DNA from: Aquimarina sp. MAR_2010_214
GTDB lineage: Bacteria > Bacteroidota > Bacteroidia > Flavobacteriales > Flavobacteriaceae
DNA: 64,000 bases
NCBI RefSeq assembly: GCF_002846555.1
Contig: NZ_PJMS01000001.1
Span: 4,448,501-4,512,500, forward strand
Direction of reading: 5' to 3'
Shown here: in pieces, positions 54,366 through 63,750 of the stretch
How positions within the stretch are numbered: position 1 is the first letter of the stretch
Layout of the letters: each line of letters begins with the position of its first letter
Made by a program: the position numbers and the translations under genes
Notes under the pieces: generated by a model
Databases searched by the model: none
The model's input: only the letters and a program-made list of their open reading frames with translations
Told to the model about the DNA's origin: nothing

Positions 54366-56677
54366 GGTTAGTTGCAGTGTACATATTAGAACATTACCTT
54401 TTTGAAGAACCTCAAGTGATCAATATAGTTGGTCGTTATTTATATGATATCACGCTTGAGTATAAAAAAATTATAATAAATAGGATTAAGAATACTGAAT
54501 ATGTTGATAATTTACATTCTAATAGTATTACTGAATTATCAGCTATAGTAGGTGCTAACGGAAGTGGTAAAACAACAATTTTTTCCATAATCAATAAAGA
54601 TCATGATACAACAAGAGCAATTTTCCTATATGAAGATTTTAATCATGAAATAAAAATAGTAAATAGAACAGGAATGTTAGATGAAAATGGAAATTTCACT
54701 AAAAGGTCTCAGGTTCCTGTTTATTTTAATGAATCAAAAGTTCATTCAGTACCCAATATAGATATACAAACTTTATATTATTCACCAATCCCAGATGAAG
54801 ATTTAAGCAATTTTGGTTCTTCCATTTCAAAGACTTACCATTTTAAATCAACTTTAATTGATTATCACTTAGATAATATAGAGCGTTCAATAATGTTAAT
54901 GACGGATGATGTGGTTGATGAGATCAAACGAGTTTATCCAGAGCTACCTTTATATAACCATATAAGTTTATCTGCAAAACCATTATATAAAAGAGATTTA
55001 AGGAACACCTATGGGGGCTTTAAAATTGAAGGTGATATTGAAAAATCTCAAAAAGAGGCTTTAGAGAAATTATGGGAAAGTTATCCAACAAATAATGAGG
55101 ATAAGAAACATTTAACACATGACGGTCTTAGTTTTTATAGAAATATTGAGATCAATATTTTATCATACCTATTAATTGATAGCACCTCAATGGAAACTGC
55201 TTTTAATGGCAAGTATAACATTAGTTATTATGATATAATTAAAGAAGAAGATTTTTATGAAAAATTAAAGCATTTATTTTTACATAAAATTGCTTATATA
55301 GACAAGTATATCTATTATTATTTAAAAGATTTGTTAACTGATTATGATTATCAATCATTACTTTTTCATTTTGAAAGCACCAATTTTGATGAGAAACTAA
55401 AGGAAAAGCAAAGTAATCTAATTTCTTTGATTAGAAGTTATAAATTATCTGCTAGGAGATTAGAGAAAAATGAATGGAACGAGTCTTTTAGTGAGTCATT
55501 AGATTTATTACTGAATTCTGAATTTGAAGGAGAAGAATTTAAAAATATAAGAGAAAACCTTGAAAAATATCATAGCCATATAAGTATTAAAATTATTGAG
55601 AATAAAAAAAATATTCTAGATTATATTATTACTAGCTTAGAGAAAGTTGAAATTGGAATAAATAAATCATTTGATGCAATTTTTGAAGCAAGATTCGAAA
55701 TAATAGATCAACTGAAAAATGGAGTAAAAAAGGCCATTAAATTATTTAGTGCAATCCAGATTTTTTATACGTTTACAATCAATTTTGTTGAAAAAGAAGG
55801 TGTCGAGTTGATTGAGGGGAAAATAAATCTAAATCTTAGGATCATTAACTTTAATGATTTTAAAAACTTGATTCAGAAATATAAAAACGTCATAGAAGAG
55901 TTTAATGGAAATTCTTTAATTAATGCTCAAATATTAGAATTTAGACCAGATAAGAGACTGTCATATGGTGAAAAATCGTTATTAAATCTATTTAGTAGTT
56001 TTTATGAGTTTACTATTCGGAAACACCATCATTTTAGAAGAAAAGAACACTACATTATTTTATTAGATGAGGCTGATTTGGGGTTTCATCCTCTTTGGAA
56101 GAAGAAATTTGTTAGTGCAATTGCCAAGATTATTCCAATAATTTTTGAGAAGCTTAATGCAAATGTTGACAATTCTGGTAATCCTGAGTTAGAAACTAGA
56201 AAAACACAAATTATAATATCAACTCATGATCCTTTAACACTATCTGACATACCTAACTATAATATTGTTTATATAGATAGACTTAAAAACGGTAAGTCTG
56301 ATGTAATAAGTATACTAGATGATAATTACAAACCAAAACAATCTTTTGGAGCAAATGTTCACGATCTATTAGCTCATAGTTTCTTTTTAAAACATGGTTT
56401 TATGGGTGAGTTCGCAGAAGAAATCATCACGGATTTGGTTAATTATTTAACATTTAAAGAAGATGAAAAAGTTTCAGATGAAAATGTTAAATATTTTAGA
56501 GAGTGGGATGAACTAAAGGCTGAAAAAGTAATAACTATAATAGATGAGCCTTTAATAAAAGAAAGAGTGCAATCCTTATTTATTAAAAAATTTCTATATA
56601 ATGAAAAAGAGTTGTTACGTTTAAAAATACAAGAATTAGAAAATCAAATAGCAAGATTAGATAATGAGGAAAATTAA
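54362..56677 (+). CDS. Large AAA/ABC-type ATPase of a Septu-like pair
   Basis: This is a 771-residue ATPase of the SMC/ABC-like class. Walker A GANGSGKT lies at 64-71, the signature-like LSYGEKSLLNLF lies near 535, Walker B IILLDEADLGFHP near 566-578 and the switch histidine in ISTHD near 620. A central helical region of about 350 residues separates the halves. The last 30 residues form a short coiled coil. Such ATPases work with HNH nucleases in the Septu (PtuA/PtuB) and some retron systems; this one is longer than a usual PtuA. It overlaps both neighbours, AbiV-like (4 bp) and HNH (14 bp). Confidence 0.82.
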   Translation: MRLVAVYILEHYLFEEPQVINIVGRYLYDITLEYKKIIINRIKNTEYVDNLHSNSITELSAIVGANGSGKTTIFSIINKDHDTTRAIFLYEDFNHEIKIVNRTGMLDENGNFTKRSQVPVYFNESKVHSVPNIDIQTLYYSPIPDEDLSNFGSSISKTYHFKSTLIDYHLDNIERSIMLMTDDVVDEIKRVYPELPLYNHISLSAKPLYKRDLRNTYGGFKIEGDIEKSQKEALEKLWESYPTNNEDKKHLTHDGLSFYRNIEINILSYLLIDSTSMETAFNGKYNISYYDIIKEEDFYEKLKHLFLHKIAYIDKYIYYYLKDLLTDYDYQSLLFHFESTNFDEKLKEKQSNLISLIRSYKLSARRLEKNEWNESFSESLDLLLNSEFEGEEFKNIRENLEKYHSHISIKIIENKKNILDYIITSLEKVEIGINKSFDAIFEARFEIIDQLKNGVKKAIKLFSAIQIFYTFTINFVEKEGVELIEGKINLNLRIINFNDFKNLIQKYKNVIEEFNGNSLINAQILEFRPDKRLSYGEKSLLNLFSSFYEFTIRKHHHFRRKEHYIILLDEADLGFHPLWKKKFVSAIAKIIPIIFEKLNANVDNSGNPELETRKTQIIISTHDPLTLSDIPNYNIVYIDRLKNGKSDVISILDDNYKPKQSFGANVHDLLAHSFFLKHGFMGEFAEEIITDLVNYLTFKEDEKVSDENVKYFREWDELKAEKVITIIDEPLIKERVQSLFIKKFLYNEKELLRLKIQELENQIARLDNEEN

Positions 56678-57665
56678 AATAACAGATGATCTTCGTAAAA
56701 ATGTAAAGACTTTTAATGACAATCTCTTTATCAATACAAGAACTAAAGGCTTTGAGATTCCAATTAATAGATTAAACAGTTTTCTTAAAATAATAAAACC
56801 TCGTAAGCACAAACAGTATAAACTTTATGTTGAAAAAATAATCGATGAGTATGAAGATATTTTAAATGCCGATCCATTAAAAATGGAAAAACTGATATTG
56901 GAATTTGATGCAGTTTTGCATAACTCCCAGTTAAATAGTAAAATAACAAGCAGAAGGTTTAGTTTTCATGAAAAGGTAGTTGAAGCTATGCGCTATGAAG
57001 ATCTTAGAGCTAAAGAATTTCCAGATTACTTATTAAATTCTAATTTAAAAACCTGTGTATATTGTAATGCTCAATCCACATTAGTTATTGAAAAGAAATT
57101 TTATGATAAAAAAAAGAGGAGGGCAAAGCAAATTTTGGCTAAACTTCAATTAGATCATTATTATCCAAAATCAAAATATCCTTTTCTATGCACTTCTTTT
57201 TTTAACTTATATCCAACTTGTGCCAACTGCAACCTTGCTAAAGGGAGTAAAGAAGCATTGTTTGAGCTTTATACTACAACTAATGATTTAGATTTATTTA
57301 ATTTCAAAATTGATGATAAATCGATATTAGATTATTTAATTAAGTTTGAGCTAAACCATTTAAAAGTGGATTTAGAATCTATGACTGGAGACTTTACTTT
57401 ACTTAAAAATCATAATGAATTATTTCAAATAGAGGCAGTTTATGAGAGCTATAAAGATGTTGCAGAAGAATTAGTTTTAAAGGCTAAAGCTAATCCTCAT
57501 TCTTATAGAAGTACATTAGAAAAAAACTACTCAAAACTGTTTCCAGACCCAACGATAATAGACAGGCTATTGGTTGGGAATTATACTAAACCAGAGGAAT
57601 TAGGAAAAAGACCATTGTCTAAATATACTCAGGATATAGCTAGACAATTAAAAATTATAAAATAG
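56664..57665 (+). CDS. HNH endonuclease of a Septu-like pair
   Basis: This is a 333-residue HNH nuclease. Zinc-binding CVYC (131-134) and CANC (186-189) flank the active site with LDHYYPKSKYP (His165) and FFNLYP. The sequence CNLAKGSK completes the HNH fold. Roughly 125 residues before and 130 after the nuclease domain are helical and probably bind the ATPase. It begins inside the end of the ATPase gene (14 bp overlap) and closes the operon. In Septu, the ATPase subunit holds PtuB inactive until infection is sensed, and a like arrangement is plausible here. Confidence 0.83.
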   Translation: MRKIKITDDLRKNVKTFNDNLFINTRTKGFEIPINRLNSFLKIIKPRKHKQYKLYVEKIIDEYEDILNADPLKMEKLILEFDAVLHNSQLNSKITSRRFSFHEKVVEAMRYEDLRAKEFPDYLLNSNLKTCVYCNAQSTLVIEKKFYDKKKRRAKQILAKLQLDHYYPKSKYPFLCTSFFNLYPTCANCNLAKGSKEALFELYTTTNDLDLFNFKIDDKSILDYLIKFELNHLKVDLESMTGDFTLLKNHNELFQIEAVYESYKDVAEELVLKAKANPHSYRSTLEKNYSKLFPDPTIIDRLLVGNYTKPEELGKRPLSKYTQDIARQLKIIK

Positions 57666-57675
57666 AATATTTGGT

Positions 57676-57840
57676 ATGTCCAATAATAAAATAACGATTA
57701 TTAAGGAAAAAGCAAGCCTCTTAAACAATTTAAGTAATAACGAAGGAGCACTTTTTGAATACACAGACAAAACCTGAAAATCAATTGAATCTGATGATTT
57801 TGATCTAATGAGTAATTTTGATGAAGTAAAGGGCGGATAA
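57676..57840 (+). pseudogene. Truncated copy of the mcrB start
   Basis: The stretch starts MSNNKITIIKEKASLLNNLS and is nearly the same as the start of the mcrB product (58,264), including an identical run of 20 bases TTAAACAATTTAAGTAATAA. It stops at TGA (57,775) after 33 codons. If that codon were read through, a further 20 codons (KSIESDDFDLMSNFDEV and so on) end at 57,838 and do not match mcrB. It looks like a broken duplicate joined to other DNA. Confidence 0.75.
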
Positions 57841-57855
57841 ATAAAAGAAATAGCT

Positions 57856-58236
57856 ATGAATAAATATGGTACAGCTGCAATAAATGCAGCTAAAAAAAGT
57901 CAAAACCCAATTGAATCATGGAAAACAGCCACGAAAAAAAATTTTAATAGTAAGGACTCCCAAGATAAGTCTTGCCCTAAAAATGCGTTTTTAGGTTTAT
58001 GTGAAGCTGGTTTGATTAAGAACATTAAGGCAGGTTCATATTTTAAAACGTCTAAACCTAATGTAAATAAACAATATGCTATCACAGCGGTAAAAATACT
58101 AAAACGCACTCCTACTATTTCAAGAAAAGAATTATGGAAACAAGTTAAAATAGAATTACTTATAGAAAAAAAAGATCATAACTCTCAAATGGATGTTGTT
58201 TTGGCTCTATGGAATGAGGGATTGATTGTGAAGTAA
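57856..58236 (+). CDS. DUF6979-like small protein
   Basis: This is a 126-residue basic protein with the pattern NKYGTAAINAAK at the N-terminus, then a CPKNAFLGLCEAGLIKNI motif near 40-57, YAITAVKILK, and a C-terminal HNSQMDVVLALWNEGLI. I believe this to be the family annotated as DUF6979, whose role is unknown. It lies between a broken mcrB start and the intact mcrB, 27 bp before the latter. The repeated cysteine-lysine loop and the helical ends suggest a small DNA- or protein-binding fold. It may be an accessory factor of McrBC or a passenger brought in between the two copies. Confidence 0.7.
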   Translation: MNKYGTAAINAAKKSQNPIESWKTATKKNFNSKDSQDKSCPKNAFLGLCEAGLIKNIKAGSYFKTSKPNVNKQYAITAVKILKRTPTISRKELWKQVKIELLIEKKDHNSQMDVVLALWNEGLIVK

Positions 58237-58263
58237 GAATAGGTTTAGTTTAAAAAAACAGAA

Positions 58264-61044
58264 ATGAATACATTAGAAATCATAAAACAAAAAGCCAGTT
58301 TCTTAAACAATTTAAGTAATAACGAAGATGCACTTTTTGAGTATATAAATAACAATCACGAAAATTTAGACGAGGTTATACATCAGTATAAACCAGAACG
58401 AGGGTTTAAGCCAGTAAACACTTTACGCTTTTTAATAGCTAGCGAGCTTAAAAAAGGAAATAGAGTAACAGTAGAAATTGTTAACAGTTTAAAACAAGCT
58501 ATAGAAAATAGAGATGTGTCCTCATATTATAGTCTTAACGATGCAGTACAACAAAGTCTAGCAAATTATAAAGACAGCAAAAAAGGAATGTTTCCCAATT
58601 GGAGAGATGCCTTCAAGGTTTTATTCCCATTTATACATAGTATATCAGATAATAAAGAGGTCAAAACACTGCTAGATCAATTAGTTAATCAAATTGTTGA
58701 AACAAATAATTTGCAGAATATAAAGAAACACCCTATAAGTTTTCAAGGTTCTCAAAATTATGGTTCGGATCATATTTGGGTTGCCATCTATCCAAAAGCT
58801 TCACCTAATGTACAAAGTGCCTATCAAATTTTTTTTAGTATTGATCATAATGGAATAAAAGGTGGAATCCATAAAGGGCATAAATTAGAAAAAGGTATTT
58901 ATTCTTATGACGATGAAGTTTTTAATAGATGGGAAGCATTTTTAGAGAATACAAAAAGTTGGGTAGATGAGTGGCAGTTGTTAAACTCTAGATTGGATTT
59001 CAGCTCTTTAAAACAATCAAAATATTATTTAGTTGGAGCATATTGGAAGGATACTAGTCCTAAAGATCAAACAGATCGTTTTGTGAGAGAAGGTGTATGG
59101 GTTAATGGATATGAAGAAGATAAATCTCTATCGGTGGTCAATAAAGTTAATATTGGTGATCATATCGCTATAAGGTCTGTAGATAAGCGTGGAAATAATA
59201 TGTACATAAAGGCTAGAGGTATTGTTACTTCTAACTTAAGAGATGGGAGACATCTTGAGGTGGAATGGGAAAAAGAGTTTGAAGTTTTTAAGTTGAATTT
59301 TTCAGGTGGTTATTGGGATACAATTAGAAAATTAATTAAAGAAAGTCATATTAATGCTGTTTGGTCAAATAATAAAAATATGGAAAATGTTAAACAAGAA
59401 TTTATTGATTGGTATATAGCCAATCCAAGATCAAGTTATTTCAATAATCAACCTGAAAAAATTGACGATTATTTAACTAAATCATTAGAATTTTTCTCTA
59501 AGGATATTTTTTTAGTTAGCCGAGCTACTTATAAAGAAATGGTTGAATTTATAGAAGATACAATCAATAATAATAAAGCTAAGTTTTTAAAAAATCATGG
59601 TGCTCCTGACTCAGGGAAGCTTGCAGCTATTGTAGGAAAAAGAAATTATCAAAAATTTTTATTGGGATATTTCGAAAAAAAAGAAGAGAATGCATCAAAA
59701 AAAGAGGTTGGTATGGAATATAAACGAGCAATAAACCAAATTTTTTACGGCCCTCCAGGAACAGGAAAAACCTACAGTACAATTCTAGAAGCAGCTAAAA
59801 TTATTGAACAAGAAGAGGTAATTTACTATGATGAAAGTCAGAAGATATTTAATGAACATTTAGGAGGACGTATTGAGTTTATAACATTTCATCAAAATTA
59901 TAGCTACGAAGATTTTATACAAGGTTTGCGTCCAGACATAGAGCAAAAAGAATTGAGTTTTAATAGAGCAGATGGTGTGTTTACTAAAATGGTCACTAAT
60001 GCCTTGTTTGAATATTATAAAGTCTATCAGCAAAACCAAAAAGAAACTTTAGATGATACCGAAGTAAAAATTGATTTAAACGACGCTTATATTGAGTTTT
60101 TAGGCTCATTAAAAGAAGGTCAAGAGTTTGAAACCAAAACAGGGTCAAAAATAAAAGTAGATAATTTTACAGATAGGCAAAATATTGAATTTAAACCTTT
60201 AAACGGTGTGAAGTCCTATTTGGTGTCTGGTAATAGGTTATTGAAATTATATGACGTATTTAAAGATATTGATGAAATCAAACTTGTTCATGAGGATATT
60301 AGAGGTGCTATAGGCGGTTGTAATTCTACGATCTACTATGTCGCATTACGAGAGTTTATTTCATTTTTAAAAGTATACGAGGATACCTTAAACGAGTTTG
60401 TTGATATTGAGGAAGATTATGACGACGATAATATTACGTATCGTAGAAAAAAGGAATTATTATCAAATATAAGTCTGGATGAATTAAGAACGGTTTCAGA
60501 AAATGACGTTCCTAAATATGTCATTATCATTGATGAAATTAACAGAGCAAATATTTCAAGAGTTTTTGGCGAACTTATTACATTGATTGAAAAAGATAAG
60601 CGTTCAGGTGGTGACATACCTTTATCTGCAACTTTACCATCTGGAGAGAAGTTTATCGTACCATCTAATTTGTATATAATTGGCACAATGAATACTGCTG
60701 ATAAATCTATTGCACTTTTAGATATAGCGCTTAGACGACGTTTTGAATTTGTACCGATGTATCCTAAGGTAGAAATTATAATAGACGGAAATAATATTGT
60801 TAATGATGCCGAGATTCTACAAAAATTAAATAATGAAATAGTGTCTAAAAAAGGCCATGATTTCACTATTGGGCATTCTTATTTTATGGGTAAAGAATAT
60901 GTGCTCAAAAATACCGTCGATAATAAAGTGATTCCATTGTTACTGGAGTACTTTATGAATGATTTCGGAGAGGTAGAAAAAATACTGAAGAAGGCAGGGT
61001 TAACTGTTGAGGGTTGGCCTATGAAATTAGTGAGAAATGACTAA
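58264..61044 (+). CDS. mcrB: McrB-like AAA GTPase of a modification-dependent restriction system
   Basis: This is a 926-residue protein. After about 95 helical residues comes an MrcB_N/DUF3578-like domain (about 100-240, KVLFPFIHSISDNKEV, DHIWVAIYPKAS). A PUA/EVE-like region follows near 250-345 (YYLVGAYWKD, VNIGDHIAIRSV), which could read modified bases. The AAA motor has GPPGTGKT near 497-504, IIIDEINRANISRVFGEL near 752-769 and NTADKSIALLDIALRRRF near 808-825. These are McrB signatures. It overlaps mcrC by 8 bp. GTP rather than ATP use is expected by family. Its N-terminal end is duplicated 600 bp upstream. Confidence 0.93.
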   Translation: MNTLEIIKQKASFLNNLSNNEDALFEYINNNHENLDEVIHQYKPERGFKPVNTLRFLIASELKKGNRVTVEIVNSLKQAIENRDVSSYYSLNDAVQQSLANYKDSKKGMFPNWRDAFKVLFPFIHSISDNKEVKTLLDQLVNQIVETNNLQNIKKHPISFQGSQNYGSDHIWVAIYPKASPNVQSAYQIFFSIDHNGIKGGIHKGHKLEKGIYSYDDEVFNRWEAFLENTKSWVDEWQLLNSRLDFSSLKQSKYYLVGAYWKDTSPKDQTDRFVREGVWVNGYEEDKSLSVVNKVNIGDHIAIRSVDKRGNNMYIKARGIVTSNLRDGRHLEVEWEKEFEVFKLNFSGGYWDTIRKLIKESHINAVWSNNKNMENVKQEFIDWYIANPRSSYFNNQPEKIDDYLTKSLEFFSKDIFLVSRATYKEMVEFIEDTINNNKAKFLKNHGAPDSGKLAAIVGKRNYQKFLLGYFEKKEENASKKEVGMEYKRAINQIFYGPPGTGKTYSTILEAAKIIEQEEVIYYDESQKIFNEHLGGRIEFITFHQNYSYEDFIQGLRPDIEQKELSFNRADGVFTKMVTNALFEYYKVYQQNQKETLDDTEVKIDLNDAYIEFLGSLKEGQEFETKTGSKIKVDNFTDRQNIEFKPLNGVKSYLVSGNRLLKLYDVFKDIDEIKLVHEDIRGAIGGCNSTIYYVALREFISFLKVYEDTLNEFVDIEEDYDDDNITYRRKKELLSNISLDELRTVSENDVPKYVIIIDEINRANISRVFGELITLIEKDKRSGGDIPLSATLPSGEKFIVPSNLYIIGTMNTADKSIALLDIALRRRFEFVPMYPKVEIIIDGNNIVNDAEILQKLNNEIVSKKGHDFTIGHSYFMGKEYVLKNTVDNKVIPLLLEYFMNDFGEVEKILKKAGLTVEGWPMKLVRND

Positions 61045-62398
61045 TCTTTTTGAATATGAAAATACCGAACCATTTGCTGAAGGTCATTTTGAGGATCTGG
61101 AAGTATTTTTAGATGAAATTTGGTCTAAAAGAGAGAAATCGAGTTATTATACGGAGGAAGATAATAGAGTAGAAACACAACGGTTTATTCAGTTCTTAAA
61201 TAAGACTAAAACATTAAAATCTAATAAATATGTAGGTGTTATTCATTTTGAGGGAGAAACAATAAACCTACTTCCTAAGATATTCTTTAAAGGAGAAGAG
61301 GCAACAGAGAATGATGTAAAAGCTATTAATAAACATATATTATGGTGGTTAAGCTATTGTAGGAAATTAAAGTTCCCAAATTATCTTTCAGGACTAAATA
61401 GTGAAAGAGCAGATTTTTTTGAAATTCTCATTTACCTATTTAGTAAATACACAAGAGAACTTTTAAACTCTTCCATATATCAAAAATATACTGAAGTAAA
61501 GAAAGAGTTGTCCTTCGTGAAAGGAAGAATAAATTTTAACACCTATATAAAAGATAATTTATCAAGAGGAAGGAATCATAAAATAAGTTGTGAGTTTGAT
61601 GCTTTTGAGATGGATAATGAGTTTAATAGATGCGTGAAATTTGTCTCTAAGCTTTTGTTGTCAATCACGAAGGAAAATCAAAGCAGACGTTTTTTAAGTG
61701 ATATTTTATTTATTCTCGATGAGGTGAAAGACGTAAATGTTTCCTCAGAAAGAATGCAACGTATGACATTCAATCCGATGTTTTCAGATTTTGAAACCAT
61801 ACGTGATTATTGTGTGCTCTTTTTAAATAATAGTGTTTCTTTTAATTATAAAAACTCATTAAAACTATTTGCATTTTTACTACCAATGGAATATGTTTTT
61901 GAGGACTTTGTTTTTGGTTTTATAGATAAAGAAATTGATGCTATAAAAGCAAAAGCAAAAGCTCAAGCGGGGTCTAAGCATTTGGATGTGGAAGAAAATT
62001 TTGCTTTAAAGCCTGATTTATATTTAAAATTAAATGACAAGAATGTAATTGCTGATACGAAATATAAAATTGTATATACGAATGATACGGATTCTAAAAA
62101 AGGAATCTCTCAAAGTGATTTGTATCAAATGCTAGCATATGCTGTAAGGTATAAAATAGATGAGATTGTTTTATATTATCCTAATACGATTAACAAATAT
62201 GACCCTAATATTTCTGAAATAGTTATCATCGACGAATTAGCAGAAGGCAAGAATATAAAAATTCGTTCATATCAACTACCTATAATTAATTATGAACTTT
62301 TTAAATTCAATAAGGAAACAGAAGTACCTTTAATAGAATTATTTGAGTCCACAAAAATTGAACTTATAAAAAGCATAAATAGCTCTCTCCTACTATAA
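61037..62398 (+). CDS. mcrC: McrC-like nuclease of a modification-dependent restriction system
   Basis: This 453-residue protein partners McrB. The N-terminal part (GVIHFEGETINLLPKIFF, YLSGLNSERADFFEILIYLF) binds McrB and helps it hydrolyse GTP. The C-terminal PD-(D/E)xK nuclease shows DLYLKLNDKNVIADTKYK near 326-343 with the acidic D and the D-x-K, and the downstream QMLAYAVRY helix. It overlaps mcrB by 8 bp. Together they cut DNA carrying foreign modification, such as 5-methylcytosine or related bases. The two genes form the last clear defence unit of the island. Confidence 0.93.
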   Translation: MTNLFEYENTEPFAEGHFEDLEVFLDEIWSKREKSSYYTEEDNRVETQRFIQFLNKTKTLKSNKYVGVIHFEGETINLLPKIFFKGEEATENDVKAINKHILWWLSYCRKLKFPNYLSGLNSERADFFEILIYLFSKYTRELLNSSIYQKYTEVKKELSFVKGRINFNTYIKDNLSRGRNHKISCEFDAFEMDNEFNRCVKFVSKLLLSITKENQSRRFLSDILFILDEVKDVNVSSERMQRMTFNPMFSDFETIRDYCVLFLNNSVSFNYKNSLKLFAFLLPMEYVFEDFVFGFIDKEIDAIKAKAKAQAGSKHLDVEENFALKPDLYLKLNDKNVIADTKYKIVYTNDTDSKKGISQSDLYQMLAYAVRYKIDEIVLYYPNTINKYDPNISEIVIIDELAEGKNIKIRSYQLPIINYELFKFNKETEVPLIELFESTKIELIKSINSSLLL

Positions 62399-62465
62399 TT
62401 CTTATAGCCTCCACACTATAACAGTCAGCTATACTTATAAATCAAAATCGCAAATTGAATTTGGT

Positions 62466-63614
62466 ATGCAAAACAAAACTTTAACAAGACTAGAAATCTA
62501 CGAATTAGTATGGTCTAAAACTATTCGTGACATACTAAAAGAGTATGCTTTAACAAATACTACTTTTAAATATATTTGTTCAGAAAATGATATTCCGGTT
62601 CCAAAAATGGGGTATTGGCAAAAGTTAAAACACAATAAAAAAGTTTTAAAACCACCTCTTCTCGAAACGAACAAAACATATAAAAACATTAAACTTCCTA
62701 TTAGAATAAAAGGTCAAGAAAGCATTACTAAAATGACTGAAATCAACTTGTTGGTTCATGAGATTAAAAACAACAAGAAACTCCTTATAAAAGTCCCTGA
62801 AAAACTTTATAAGCCAGAGAAAATAACAGCTGCAACAAAAGATTATTTTAAAAGAAAACAAAAAAGCAAATACCCTTATAAAGTTGAAGAACCAAAAGAA
62901 GGTTTGTTAAGTCTTTCTGTTTCAGACAATCTAGTTAATAGAGGATTACGTTTTTGGGACACTTTAATTAAACTGCTAATCCAAAGAGGTCATAAGGTTG
63001 AGGTAGTAAGAAATCACAAATACACTAACTATAACGGAACCAAGTTTGTTATTCATGGTGAATATTTTGATATGCGGCTTAGAGAAATGGATAAAAGGGT
63101 AATGGAGGAATCAGACTTTAATTGGAAAACAGCCAAATATTACCCTACAGGAAAACTTAGTCTAAAAATAGATAATTATCCTAGACATGAATGGCAAGAC
63201 ACTAAAACTAAACTTATAGAAGACAAACTTCCAAATATCGTAGCTTATCTAGAGCTTAGTGCAAAAAAGGAAAAAGAAGATCGTATAAAAAGCGAAATTC
63301 GCAGAAAAGAGCAAGAAATAATTGAAGCTAAAAAAAAAGCTATTCAAAAGGAAAAGGATCATGAATTTGCGCAATTGAATAACCTATTTGAATCCGCATC
63401 GAGATGGCATAAAACACAATACCTTCGAGGTTATATCTGGGAGTTTGAAGATTTTCTTAAAACAAACAACTCTTTGGATTCGAAAAAAAAAGAATGGATA
63501 AACTGGGCAAAAGAAAAAGCTGATTGGCTTGATCCCTTTGTTGAAAAGGAATTGAAGTTATTAGAAGATATTGATAGAGATTCATTGAAACCTACACACA
63601 AGACATATTACTAG
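62466..63614 (+). CDS. Island-associated hypothetical protein with N-terminal GYW motif
   Basis: This is a 382-residue protein. Its N-terminal part reads LTRLEIYELVWSKTIRDILKEYAL, then CSENDIPVPKMGYWQKLK, a pattern I remember from hypothetical proteins of genomic islands in many phyla: a short HTH-like helix pair ending in P-x-x-GYW-x-K. The middle is a basic, lysine-rich stretch, then a beta-rich domain (KVEVVRNHKYTNYNGTKFVIHG). A long charged coiled coil follows (about 265-305), and the end contains a helical region with YLRGYIWEFEDFL. It is transcribed 67 bp after mcrC. The function is unknown; defence or regulation of the island is possible. Confidence 0.72.
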   Translation: MQNKTLTRLEIYELVWSKTIRDILKEYALTNTTFKYICSENDIPVPKMGYWQKLKHNKKVLKPPLLETNKTYKNIKLPIRIKGQESITKMTEINLLVHEIKNNKKLLIKVPEKLYKPEKITAATKDYFKRKQKSKYPYKVEEPKEGLLSLSVSDNLVNRGLRFWDTLIKLLIQRGHKVEVVRNHKYTNYNGTKFVIHGEYFDMRLREMDKRVMEESDFNWKTAKYYPTGKLSLKIDNYPRHEWQDTKTKLIEDKLPNIVAYLELSAKKEKEDRIKSEIRRKEQEIIEAKKKAIQKEKDHEFAQLNNLFESASRWHKTQYLRGYIWEFEDFLKTNNSLDSKKKEWINWAKEKADWLDPFVEKELKLLEDIDRDSLKPTHKTYY

Positions 63615-63750
63615 TCCTTATGTTATTAATGTTAGGTGTAAATTGTAAGATTTTTTTTGTTATATTTATAATCTCTCCTATAATTAATAGCACGTTTTTT
63701 ATTGATAATTATTGCATTCAAATTATACTAACCAACCAACCAATATTAAT

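Noticed and set aside
63615..63750. Right attachment site of the element
   Set aside because: I looked for a second copy of the mnmE end (TTCTGTATCGGGAAATAG) here and in the other gaps and found no convincing match.
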